A DNA stretch of 64,000 nucleotides. Source: Paraphoma chrysanthemicola (lineage: Eukaryota > Ascomycota > Dothideomycetes > Pleosporales > Phaeosphaeriaceae). Location of the stretch: contig JAGMWG010000014.1 of assembly GCA_020744225.1 (NCBI GenBank), positions 1 through 64,000 of the forward strand, in the 5' to 3' direction. Shown one piece after another: positions 10,050-20,604 of this stretch. Position numbers and translations under genes: made by a program. Numbering within the stretch: the first letter of the stretch is position 1; each line of letters starts with the position of its first letter. The notes under the pieces are model-generated. The model was not told the origin of the DNA. It saw nothing but the letters and a program-made list of their open reading frames with translations, and searched no databases.

Positions 10050-12253
10050 CTAATTCCTCGATTGCAAGTCTGCCTGCCTCCTTCTCAAGTGTTCAAGGAA
10101 TCCTCCTCCGAGGGCAACCATATCGATCCTTTTGGACTCCCACCACCCCTCCTGCGCGCTATCCGATGTACCTACATAGACCTCTCTTGGATGCAACCTA
10201 GCACATGGCCACATCGTATGTGGCCGCATGGAAAACGTCGCTACGAGCGGATAGAGTTCCGCAAACACCAAGGTCGATAGCACTTTCATTTCGCCCTTGT
10301 ACCCGGGCGCTGTGTGATCGATGAGGTCACGAGGCAACTGCTCGTACGCTGTATCGACGAGACGAACGTGTCCGCCGTTGTCGCCAAAGCAGGGGCCGTA
10401 TGGCAGAGGTGGTCGCACCTCTTCCTCCTTTGGTTTAGAATAAGAAGCATAAGATTGTTTGTCGACGACAAGAAAGTCATACGACCAGAAGCGGCCGAGA
10501 GTGGGCAACATTGTGAATGCGGACTTGAAGTGTCTTTTGGCAGCTGCAACGTCACCTTCCGCAATGTTGTGCTCTCTCCCGTCAACGAAGTGGATGCTTG
10601 CGTTTCGCGCGATATCGTCGTAGCCTTGGATCCAGTCGCCTGACATTTTCATGTCCGACTCGAGCTTTGCCCTGAATGTTGCCCACTCCGCGTCTGTCTC
10701 GCTGTATGTGAGCCGGTAGCATACGAATCCGAATTGGAACGGTTTCCAGTTATTGTTCTTGGCGTAGAAGTCCATGCGCTCTCGGAGAATAGCAATCCAG
10801 TGCTCTTGGCTAGGTAGCTGTGGTGCGCCACGCAGCGCAGCTCGGATCTCATCACGATTTTGTTTCCCCTCGTGGTAATGACCGGTTAGATTCTCAGTGT
10901 CGCGAAACCTTGGATGCGCTGGCTTGTTGAGGTACACAAGCCTCTCCAATAGCGACGGAGTAGAACTGAAAGTACCAGCCATCTCCGCATCAGCTTTGTC
11001 CTCCGCGTCCAAAATTGCTGTTTGATGCTTCCATGACTTCGTTTCGAACATCTTCACGAACATGTTGTGTCGTTGCGGCACTGTTAGATCTGTGAAAGAT
11101 GATCCAATAACGAAACCCTTGAAACCAGTCATTGGTATGCCCATGGTATAATCGAGCTTCGTGAGCATTCCCCTCAGATCCTGGACACATTCGTAGTACG
11201 TCTTTCCTGCTTCGCCTACCGCCGCCTGGTCCTCCCCTGCAGCCTCGAGCGCTTCTTCGTACTTCATGAATGCAAGTTCTTGGATCTCATCGACCCGGTC
11301 CACAATCCACCCGTGAGTTCGATGAGACATTATTGACCATGCGTCATGCCAATATTCAAACCACATGCCAGTAAGGTCAAGCTTCTCCGTGATGCCGTTC
11401 TGCATGCGACGAGCATTGGCCGCGCGTTCAAAAGTGACAAATTTACCAACCATCCAATTGAAAGCATCGCGTGTCCGGCTTAGAACCTCCTCGTTGTTAT
11501 ACCACTGGAAGATGGCGTGAACATCTTTCAACAGTTCAAATAGATTGCGATAGTTCGCAGGGTCGTCCATCTGGCGCTCCAGCCATCGGTCACGACTTAT
11601 AGGCACCATGCCAAGCTCGAGCTTTGCTTTCAAAGGGCGCAAGCGGGCGGGAAATTCCATGCGCGGTTCCGACTTCAGGTCCGGAATATTTTGTCTGGCA
11701 AATAGTGGCCCAAGTTCATCGTAAACACTCTTTGTGGACGTGTTGAAGAAAAGAGGAGCCCATTCGCTGTATGGCTTCGCGAGGAATTGCCATTCCTCCG
11801 CTGTCAGTAGTGGAAACGATGGCGGACCACCAGCAAGGCGACGACCACCGGAGGCATAGTCTCCAAAATCGCGAAGATGCCGTGAAGCCACAAGATCCTC
11901 CACTTCATCGGTAAGCGGGATTATTTCGCGAATCTGAGAGCAAGCATACCATATAGCAGAGCTAGCAGCTTCTCATGGCTCCAATTCGCATGATCGCCAA
12001 ACCAATCCACCGAAAATTGCTCAGCTGCATTGATATCTAGATTCCTCAGACCCTCGTCAATATCTCTTGACTGTCCAGACATATTGCGGTGTGAAGAGGC
12101 AAAGGAAGAGACGGCCGGAGATTGTGTGATGTACCTCGGGAATAGCGGCGATATCTGCGGTCTAGAACGAGCTCTAAAGATCTGTGGTGTGCCTTTTTCC
12201 GATACTCTTGTAAATCTACCGATCAAGCGCATCTTATATACTGAGGCGGCCAA
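10050..12253 (-). CDS. unrecognised large protein, possibly organelle-targeted
   Basis: Two exons fit: 11950-12253 and 10050-11902, joined across a 47-nt intron (donor GTATGC, possible CTTAC branch site, acceptor AAG) that keeps the frame and gives about 718 residues. The first 60 residues are rich in Arg, Ser and Pro with almost no acidic residues (RLIGRF, IFRARSRP, LFPRYI), as in mitochondrial presequences; an in-frame Met (MSGQSRD) follows at about residue 58 and could be a second start. The rest is soluble, Trp- and Tyr-rich and has no membrane segment. Near residue 490 the pattern FVCYRLTYSETDAEWATF resembles a motif I recall in uncharacterised ascomycete proteins, but I cannot name a domain. 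No metal or nucleotide-binding signature is apparent. The second exon alone lacks an ATG at its start, which supports the splice. Function unknown. Confidence 0.65.
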
Positions 12254-12639
12254 GACTGCTCTCGGGGCATCTCGCGCAGTGCTGGAGGCTGCACTGGGGA
12301 AATGGGAATGGTTGCCTCCAGGCTGTGCCGCACTAGAGCCAGAACGCGACGCGCTCGGACCAAGTTCGCCCCTGAGTGCTATTTATTGCCGGCTCCTAAT
12401 TGACACCGAGGCAGCAACTAGTGCTGCTAGGAGGCTAAGCACGGTGAAGAGTGTTGCTGCTGATAATGATCAGCCTGGCCTGCCTCCTAAATTGGCTCCC
12501 ACCTTCAACTGTGTAGATGCTATGCTGTACGGTGCAGCCGAATGTCACACCCCTTTGATTGGAGTTCCGAAGTAAGCTAAATTAATTTGATTGACCAAAA
12601 GTCAGTTTGCCGTTTAGTTTGACTGTTTCCATTCATTGC

Positions 12640-13024
12640 CACATCGGAAGGGAACCTAACCATTCCTGGTGCCCTTCGGCAAGCATTCGTATACGAACAC
12701 GCATATAACCAAGAGAATCACAGGCTGGATAAGCTTGTCGAGTAGTGCAGCAGCTTGGAGGATGAAAAGAAGCGCTACAAAGATTGGTCGAGCAGTACGA
12801 AAAAGTCACCCTGGAATCGCGAGAATGCATTTAGATCGCTGAAGAAAGTATTGAAAACTTGAGCCAAGGAGCAAGATACTCGAGGTATTTAATGGGAAGG
12901 TGAAAGTTGAACTCTGTGATGCCGTGGCCAAGATTGACGAGTTGGAGGCGACGTTGTCTAAAACTCCCACGCAAACTGACACGCCCTGTAACAGGCGGAA
13001 ACTTAGACCTAATTCTTGTACCTA
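12640..13024 (+). pseudogene. decayed coiled-coil protein gene fragment
   Basis: Pieces of a charged, heptad-like sequence can be read on the plus strand but only by changing frame: EHAYNQENHRLDKLVE, a stop, then SSLEDEKKRYK; in the next frame LVEQYEKVTLESRE, a stop, then IAEESIEN; then GKVKVELCDAVAKIDELEAT to a TAG near 13022. At least two stops and two frameshifts separate the blocks. Together they look like the coiled-coil tail of a once longer protein. No DNA-binding or motor domain remains nearby, so the parent gene cannot be named. The coding-like segments could in principle be exons, but I see no convincing splice sites between them. Confidence 0.4.
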
Positions 13025-13535
13025 GCTGCGTCCTCAGTAGACAGCAATTTTCCACCATCTGTCTGTACAGGGTTTATGTTATGGCAGTATGACATTCGTC
13101 GCTTCCTCGTAACATGGTGTCGGTCCCAACCAGAATTGGTCGTATATTGTAAGATTTCGTAGCCTTACTATTCAAGAATTTTAGGTGCGATCGAGCCAGA
13201 AAACGGGTATGCGACATTCTTTTCGCCCCATACTCTTGAACTTCGCACATATGCAAAGGTGTGCCGTAATCTTTTTCAGGATCTTGTACCCTGTCGTCAT
13301 GCTTTGCTTCGTCAAGGGGCTGCGCCTCAATGTTTCTGTGCCGCACTTCTACAGTCGTTGCGCTAGGCAACGACTTTGAGTAGCAAAATAAGACGCAGGT
13401 GATTACGACTCCATACCAAAAGGTTCACTAGGAGAATTTCTCTTCTTCGCCTTTCGGCTATCACGCTCAACGCACAATCCGTGATCGCTTTCCCGCACCT
13501 TCAACCTCCTCTCACATTGGTTAGCGCAGACTACC

Positions 13536-14252
13536 ATGACGACCTCAGAAACGCGCCCGCTCTGGCAGCAGACGCTTCGTGGCTTTGGGATTTTCCAGGC
13601 CCTTGCTGCTCTGCCGACTGTGGTCATCCTTGGATTCTGCGCGTACAACCAACTTTTCTTTCCATGGGAGGATTACTACTACTTCTTGTAAGTGAACTTG
13701 ATTATCATTCGTGCCATCGCGCGACTCTTCCCATTTTGGGAGATTTCGTGGAGGCTAAGCGCATCATACAGCACCCACTCCATCACCGCTCTCATGGCTG
13801 CAGGCATCATCTTCATCGTCTACGTCCAGCGCAAGGCTATCGTGACCTCCTACCAGACTCTACTGTTTGAGGGATTGAAGTCTATCCTCGCGACCGGGCT
13901 GTGGCTTTGGCTCATTCTCGAATCTGCGTTTGGGCCTTGGCGATGGGAGCACCACGACCATGTACCTGATAGTCACGCCTCGCCTGAGGAAGTCGCGAAA
14001 CGAGTGAAACGGGCAGCCTTAGCCAGCCTCCTCCTTTTGTGAGTGCGTACTACCAAGAGATCGCATCGTCCAATTCTGACGATCATCAGCGTGTTCTTCT
14101 ACCCTCCCCTTGCGTACGCATACATAATGTGGAGAACCCAGAGCGCTCATGGGGACATGAGTGGTTCCGATAGCGGGGGCGAGGAGGAAGAGCCTACTGA
14201 GAGCGCTCCTTTGTTGTCTCACCAGGGTGCGAGGACGTTTGGCCGCCCTTGA
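13536..14252 (+). CDS. small multi-span membrane protein with acidic tail, unrecognised
   Basis: Three exons fit: 13536-13687, 13772-14038 and 14090-14252, with GTAAGT...ATACAG and GTGAGT...CTGAC...ATCAG introns, giving 193 residues. Hydrophobic segments lie at about residues 14-35 (FQALAALPTVVILGFCAYNQ), 52-70 (ALMAAGIIFIVYVQ), 78-98 (ILATGLWLWLILESAFG) and 128-150 (ALASLLLLF continuing into exon 3 VFFYPPLAYAYIMW), so about four membrane spans. The C-terminus is acidic and ends in ESAPLLSHQGARTFG; the SAPLLS part resembles an acidic dileucine sorting signal (inference). I recognise no named family. A degenerate copy of the last exon and its 3' flank lies 2.4 kb downstream. Confidence 0.65.
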
Positions 14253-14640
14253 AAAGACTCGGCCACGGAGGGGCGGCCTTCGTGCGACATGGGAGGCGAC
14301 AGGGAATGATGTGCTTCCAACACATCGTTCAGAGGACGTTGGTTGCGATATAGTCCTTCGGCGTTGATGGTATTCAAACAAGATTGTTATCGTTACAGGA
14401 CGTATCTTAAATGCATTTGCATTCCAAGCACGTGAATGGGCGTATTGAGCCTGCCACCTATTGTAGATTGATAAACTATAACTTAAAAAAAAAGCTAAAA
14501 AGCCTAATCTAGGTACTCTAATTAGTTCAAAGAGGCTCAGTAATCATAGGGCCTCAGCTTCTTACGTACAATTAACGATTACATGCGTAATTGCTTCTTT
14601 CATGATGCTGTATACTTCAATCATCTTTACCGCTTTATCT
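14253..14640. other. intergenic between convergent genes
   Basis: This is the 3' flank shared by the small membrane protein (plus) and the cytochrome b561-like gene (minus). It contains an A9 run near 14480 within an AT-rich, mildly RIP-like patch. Part of the first 70 bases is repeated in degraded form near 16650-16720. I see no gene. Confidence 0.4.
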
Positions 14641-15272
14641 TTACGCTCGCTGTCTACTCTCCTGCATCTCCGTCTCTAACTCTTCGACGTTCGTTGCTAG
14701 CGCGTGTTTCCTGAGCCATAGCATCCCAGCGTACACTACTACACACACTCCTGCAATCACTCCGTATACAATATAGACTGACTTCTTCTCTTTTGAAAGC
14801 TGCAAGCCTGTAATTCCATTGGCGAGAGCCAGAAGTAGCAATATCCGACCTCCCCAGACATGCAAAGGGCTCTTGAAATCCTTCTTGCCGGTAGCTGCGA
14901 AGTGTTTGTGGTGGAGCCAGCCTATGACGGGCATCAAAAGGAAGAGCACGACTATGACAGCACCAAGGAGTACGTGGCTCTCGGAGGACTGCTATGGAGA
15001 TGTCAACATTCACGTTCCTGATCATGAAGAGAATTAGAAGAACAGAAGCTTAGACCTACGTTGGACTTTTGGCTTAGAAGTGCTCCGAAGCCGGTACCAG
15101 AGAGGAGTACGGCAAGTCCAATGCTCTGCCACAATGCGTGCCAACGAACTGTGTGCTTTATCTTGAGTAGGCGAAGGAGGAAAACTCCAAGTGGGAACCA
15201 GATGAGAACGACTAGTGACATGAGAATGCCATGCGCAATCGCGAAACCCGGTTTGGCATTTGCGGAGACCAT
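14641..15272 (-). CDS. cytochrome b561-like ferric reductase transmembrane protein
   Basis: Two exons, 15060-15272 and 14641-14988, joined by a GTAGGT...TTGAC...GCAG intron of 71 nt, give 186 residues. There are five hydrophobic spans. The first four carry the four histidines expected of the b561 core: AHGILM in span 1, RWHALWQ at span 2, SHVLLGAV at span 3 and LHVWGGR at span 4. HHKHF follows span 3. In this family the histidines bind two haems and carry electrons across the membrane. The start ATG has a good context (CCACCATGG). There is no DOMON domain in the frame as read; an upstream exon adding one is possible but I see no support. The C-terminal tail is acidic (NVEELETEMQES). Confidence 0.8.
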
Positions 15273-17033
15273 GGTGGAGTGTGAGGAATCGTAGGCGTCT
15301 GAGTACAGTACGGGCAGAGCTTGTGCCTGAGTAATTGAGATTGTGAAATTACACGGTATTGTAGGAAATGAGTCTTTGATGGGAGAGACAAAAGCCGGTC
15401 CGGGGTAGTTACCCAGAGATTTATACTGAAACCGTTGCCTTCGCATTGAAATCCGCATGCCGCACAGGTCAATTTTACTACACCTGATCACCATGCCGTG
15501 CAGCACTTGGCGATGATCCTCAATCTTGGCTATAGAGCACAGCCCTACGTTATTCGTAGTATGTGTGGGAGGAAATTGTTGGTGAGCGAGGGCGGGCATT
15601 CGGAGAAGTCGGCTTTACAAATGGCCCCATGTCCGAGGGCGAAAAGTGGGCTTGGCGTAAGAATGCTAACCGACGCATTGCGAGGCGCAGCGAACAAACA
15701 AAAAGTCGGGCAGCCTTAAACTACGTATTTACACCTGAGCCCCGGTAGTATGTGTGCTTACAGGATAGCGCATGAGCCCGTGGCAGCATCGAGAACCCCG
15801 TCACAGTTGTGCTTCGTGTATTAGGTCATTATCTTGGTGTTGGAACAGGGATTCTTTCAAAGGTCGGTGAATGCTACAACATCGTCATGCAAAGGAAAGA
15901 AGCCATGGCCCGTATATACTGCGAAGGTACTGATGATTTCATAGAAGGCTATGAGAGGCTGCTGCAGAGCTAAGTCCCGCTGGATATACTAAACTCCGGA
16001 GCTGGCTCGACTGGTTGGTAGTGGGTTCAAAGAATACGCCCTATGGGATATAACACTAGCTGCATTGTGTAGATTGTACTCATGCAGGCGAGTGGCTCGG
16101 TGAACATCCACCAAAGAACAATTGATCCACCATTCTTTGATACTTGTACTCTCCGATCTGAAGAACACGCTAGCTAGCTGGCTAGTAAAAGTCGATATTA
16201 ACCGACCTGCTACGTCAGGCTCCGAAGACTGCTTCATCCAACCTCACTTGTCCTCCATCACGGTACGGTGATATGAGAGCGGCGTTGATCTATCCCTACG
16301 AGGGACTAGAACGTTGAATAACTCTGTAGCAGGCACGCTCTCGAATCGTGCTATCGTCATTCGCCGTAGTATGAAAGGAACATGGTGGGAAGTTCGCAAC
16401 TCGGTGTCTAAGCCCGTGACCAGTATGACGGTGCTACAGCGGGTGCAACAGTGGGTGCAGGTATTATATTCTCGCTAGCGACAAACGTAGTGTAGTCTAG
16501 AGCAATCGACTCATGCTCCAGTAGGATGAAGAATCTAGCGATTAGTGAGTATAACCCAGTGATAAGGATTGCGTATAAGATTATTGATGGAGGAGCTTAC
16601 CGAGAGAGCTCCTTTGTTGTCGCGACAGGGTTCGAGGACACATGGCCACCCTCAGATAGTCTTGGTTTTGCAAGGTTGGCGCTCATGCGATAAACATAAG
16701 TGGCGATAGGGAATGATACCTATGCTTGCATCCATGATGAGGAGGACGGCAGCCGCGATACAGTGCATGGGCTTCGATAAATCGAGAAGTTGGAGTTGTA
16801 ATTGGTCCAAGAGATATCTTGACCAACTTACATCTTCCATATGTGACTGGGCGTATTGGGGAAACCTCCCGTGGTACCATAGACGCGTTGATTGTGCTCA
16901 CGTCAGCTGCTGGTGGCCTCGCGCAACACCAGAAGAGGTGTGCAGTGCTCGAATTTTCTTCCGTGCTCATGTAAACATACCTGCACATCATTTGGCGTAT
17001 CCCATGCTGTGAACCGGTGTGACAGCACGAAAG
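15273..17033. other. long intergenic region with a decayed duplicate near its end
   Basis: About 1.7 kb without an intact gene. Small open frames on both strands show no recognisable motifs. The stretch around 16590-16725 is a degraded copy of the end of the small membrane protein gene at 13536-14252 (listed separately). The last few hundred bases are the promoter side of the flavin monooxygenase. Confidence 0.5.
16590..16725 (+). pseudogene. degenerate partial copy of the small membrane protein gene (C-terminus and 3' flank)
   Basis: The stretch shares GAGCTCCTTTGTTGTC and AGGGTTCGAGGAC with GCGCTCCTTTGTTGTC and AGGGTGCGAGGAC near 14200-14240, in the same order and spacing, and then GGCGATAGGGAATGAT with GGCGACAGGGAATGAT about 60 bases further on. 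By eye about three quarters of positions agree over the aligned parts. Many of the differences are C-to-T or G-to-A, as RIP or ordinary decay would give. Only the last exon and flank are recognisable; upstream exons are lost. Confidence 0.55.
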
Positions 17034-18859
17034 ATGAGCCAGCAGACAGCCGCAGTCATCGGTGCAGGTGCGTGCAGCGTGCCCCGCCGTGCCCGCTTCC
17101 TGCGAGGCCGCTCGGGCGCCTCGCCTTCTTGCCTCTGCACAACACCTGCTAACAAAAGGCAGGCACATGCGGTCTCTCGACTTTGAAGACATTGCGCGAA
17201 GATGGCTTCAAAGTTACAGGCTACGAGCGAAGGGAGCGAGTTGGTGGTCTGTGGGCGTATACCGACGACACAACAATGACGACCGCGTTGCCCAGTATGT
17301 ACGCCTTCGCAACACGGACACGGGCGTATCGCTAATGGGCCATCAGCTACGCGCGCCTTGATCAGCAAGCACACATGTGGCATGACTGACTTTCCCATGC
17401 CCGACAGTACGTATGCCTTTCTTCGGCGCAGACAGCGCGCGTGCTAATGAGCAGCAGAGTACCCAAGCCATCTATCATCCGCGCAATTTCAAGAATACAT
17501 TGAGTCGTATGCGCGACATTTCGGTTTGCTCGAAGACATAGTGTTCAATGCGTCAGTCAATCGCGCAACACGTAACGAGAGTGACACGCGGTGGCGGTTG
17601 GAGATGCGTGTTAACGGTGAGCCTCATCTCGAGGAGTTCGATAAGGTGGTGTTCTGTCATGGCTACCAGACCGAGCCGGTGATGCCAAAGTACGACGGTC
17701 AAGGCGTATACGAGGGCCGCCTGATGCATGCGCAACAGTTCAGAGCGTGGGTGGTCATCTTATCAGAGATGAAGCAAGTATTGACTCGCGCAGGACAACT
17801 GGTTTGGAAGGCAAGACGGTCGTCGTGGTTGGCATGTCCAGCACCGCATCTGACATCATCAACAACCTTCTTTCAGCCAATGTGAACGTCTACATGTCGC
17901 ATCGCCGTGGCAAATATGTCTTCCCGACATGGCGTAAAGGTGTGCCTGGGGATCTCAATGTGACCTGGAGACGACGCCAAATCGTCGCATTCTTCCAGCG
18001 ACACCTTCCTGGCGTGTACCAGTGGGCTACTGACAAAGGAATCAATTGGTTCATGCGAAGTCATTGGGGCAGACTAGACCCATCATGGAGAATTCTGCCC
18101 GCACCACCCATCGCCCTATCGCTACCTGGAGCGTCGAATAGTCTAATTCCCTTGCTTCGGGAAGGCAGAATCACATCCATGCATGGCGTTAAACGCTTCC
18201 TAGGAGGTCGCAAAGTAGAGTTTGACGATGGCACAATCCTCGAAGACGTGGAAGCGGTGATTTGTGCTACCGGATATACCGCAAACCTCGATGTGGCACC
18301 TTTTCTGGAGCAAAGCCGGCCGCCAAACTATGGTGGGCCAGACTTACCACGCTTGTGGATGAACATCTTCCCTCCACAGTATGCTGACTCCTTCGCACTC
18401 TTGTGTCATTCTGCTTACGGTAAGAACAATGGCTTTTCGTTCAACGACGTTCAGTCCATGGCCATTTCTAACATCTTCCGTGATGTGCACCCTTTGCCAT
18501 CCATGCCAGCCATGAATCGCTGGGTCGATGCGCAGCAAGAATGGCTTGCATCACGATGGAGAAAAGAGCCGCTTGGCTTCAACGCATCTGCCGTAAAGAC
18601 ATGGGAATTCCAGCAGTTCCTGCACAATGCAGCCGGCACCGGTATGGAGAACTTGGGCTGGGGTTGGAAGGGCTGGAAGTTCTTCTTCAAGGACCCGAAA
18701 ATGTCGTATCTTATGAATAATGGCGTGGAAACGGCTCACGCATTCCGATACTTCGAGACTGGAAAGCGAAGGACATGGGATGGAGCTCGCGAGGCGATCA
18801 TCAAGGCGAATGAGTCTGTCAAAGTATATCCAATCAAGGGAGGAGAGAAACAGATTTGA
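17034..18859 (+). CDS. flavin-containing monooxygenase (FMO-like)
   Basis: Five exons (17034-17067, 17163-17294, 17347-17406, 17458-17746, 17794-18859) fit good splice signals, several with CTAAC/CTAAT/TTGAC branch sites, and give 526 residues in one frame. The N-terminal FAD motif is VIGAGTCGLSTL (GxGxxG), followed by ERRERVGGLW. The FMO fingerprint FxGxxxHxxxF/Y is seen as YEGRLMHAQQF. The second, NADPH-binding motif is VVVVGMSSTASDI, in which the middle Gly of GxGxxG is Ser. ICATGYTANL is the conserved ATG loop near the C-terminal third. Family role: NADPH- and O2-dependent oxygenation of soft nucleophiles or of carbonyls; the substrate cannot be told. Its neighbours do not form an obvious pathway with it. 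Confidence 0.85.
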
Positions 18860-19223
18860 GGCAAAGGGGGCTATACATCGTCTCTTGGAATATGACGTAC
18901 CCAAAATGTCCGAAGCGCGAAATAGCGTCCATCACGGTTTGCCGTTGTTGAATATTTAAAGGCTTGACTTGGAGCAATGAGACGTCGTGGTAGTAGTGGC
19001 GGGCTATCAGACTATTCCCAACCCCGCATGTTCCGAAAACGCGGGGGCGGAGAATAATGCCATGTGCGGATCAACTAGCCTCGCTGCGCTCAAAGTTTCC
19101 AAATCAGTGCGACTGCCCATGTTGTAACTCTTTCTGGCGGAGCACCGAAAGTGAAAATTGAAGGTCATATAACGCAGCGACTCGTTCCTACGCCGCCGCC
19201 AATAATTCGTATGCGTTCTCCAT
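18860..19223. other. intergenic, 5' side of the Dabb-GFA gene
   Basis: No gene or clear element is seen. A GATCACTC-like or TATA box could not be placed with confidence. Confidence 0.3.
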
Positions 19224-19316
19224 ATGTTCCCCAACATCGCTGTCGTCCTTGAATCAGCAACTACAACGCCCACCACTACTGCACCGGCAACGCCATCGAC
19301 TACAGCCTCCAGCAAG

Positions 19317-20154
19317 ATGACGAGCGGAGCGATCACTCATATCGTGCTCTTCAAATATCGTGATGATATCTCTTGGACCGATTTCGAGCGCCACTTTGAT
19401 TCCTTCTTAGCTTTAAAACACACCTCGCTTCATCCAGAAACGCGCAAACCTCTTATACAGTCGCTCAAAGCAGGAAAGAACCGATCATGGGAGCCTTTTG
19501 CAAAGGGAATGACGCACGGCTTTGTGCTTGATTTCGCCAGCCAAGAAGATCTGGACTACTATCTCACCGCTGAACCGGTGCATCTACAGTTTTCGAAAGA
19601 AGCGAAGCCATTAATTGAAGACAGTGTCGTAATCGACATCAAGGACGGCGTGCTATTCGGCGCAAAGGCCGAGCATCCATTAGCGAAACTAGAAGGGGCC
19701 AAGTTGGGAAAGTGTCATTGTGAGAGCGTGCGGTGGACCGCGAAGTTAGAGAATGCCGAGCACGTGTTGTGCCATTGTTCAACTTGCCAGAAACTTGGTG
19801 GTGGACCGTACTCGTGCAACCAGATCATCGCGAAAGAGAGTCTAAGGATATTGGCAGGTGAGGAAAATGTTGGGGAGTACAAATACAAGGGCGCAAGTGG
19901 TGAGTCACGAGATTTCTGGCGCTCTTGAGCATGTTTGTGCTAATAAGCATATAGGGAAATTCGTTCACTGCTATTTCTGCAAGACATGTACCAGTCACAT
20001 CTACCATCATCAAGATGTGATGCCGGAGAAGATCATCGTTCGTACACTTCTGCTGGAGGGTGGAGAACAGATGCCAGCAACCGCTGAAATCTTTGGCGAA
20101 GGACGGCTGCCATGGGTGAATGCTCTGAGAGAGCAACTGCCCACAGAATCGTAG
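19317..20154 (+). CDS. Dabb (stress-responsive barrel) - GFA fusion protein
   Basis: Two exons, about 19317-19899 and 19955-20154, joined by a GTGAGT...GCTAAT...ATAG intron. The frame is open upstream to an ATG at 19224, which would add a Thr/Ala/Pro-rich leader; I prefer the Met of MTSGAITHIVLFKY because the first domain starts at once. Residues about 5-105 match the dimeric alpha-beta barrel (Dabb) pattern: HIVLFKYRDD, then FAKGMTHGFVLDF and DYYL. Residues about 125-240 are a GFA/CENP-V-type zinc domain with CHC (KCHCESV), CxCxxC (CHCSTCQKLGGG) and a third Cys pair in exon 2 (CYFCKTCTSHIYHH). GFA proteins bind zinc and some add glutathione to formaldehyde. A fusion of these two domains is unusual. 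The product is probably soluble, and its reaction is unknown. Confidence 0.8.
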
Positions 20155-20604
20155 CAGCGAATGCAAACAAAAATACCAGATATGCACGACCCCAAACCAG
20201 TTGTATCGATTTCCTATTTCCATGTGCTGCCAAGTGATAATAGTAGGGGCTATTAATGGGTGCTCGTGACCGTCCAGCATCTGTGGCATCCGGCCTATAT
20301 TTCTTCACTCAATTCTAGTCAATGCCTCCTGCACATAAGATACAATCCTGAAGATGAGCACAGCAATATCTTTACTGTTACAGAACCACGATAATTAGAC
20401 CCATGTGTCTCGAATATAGTCAAGTAGAAGTCATTCGTCTTTCGCAATGCAAGGGGGTTTACCACAATAAGATTGTATTACGATTATGTCTGCCGCAAGC
20501 TGCGGATGAATGAAGTGCATATCTTGTAGGCAAAACGAATATGTACACGATGATTACCATAGCCAAAAGATCTAGCTTTTGGCCTCCTTAGTAGCTCTCT
20601 ATAC
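20155..20604. other. intergenic between convergent genes
   Basis: This is the shared 3' flank of the Dabb-GFA gene (plus) and the peroxidase gene (minus). No gene or clear repeat is seen. Confidence 0.35.

Noticed and set aside
12030..12575. Plus-strand open frame of 181 codons
   Set aside because: It overlaps the first exon and promoter of the minus-strand gene, and its sequence is of low complexity without motifs.
16683..17398. Overlapping minus-strand open frames (up to 169 codons)
   Set aside because: They overlap the well-supported flavin monooxygenase exons and show no family features.
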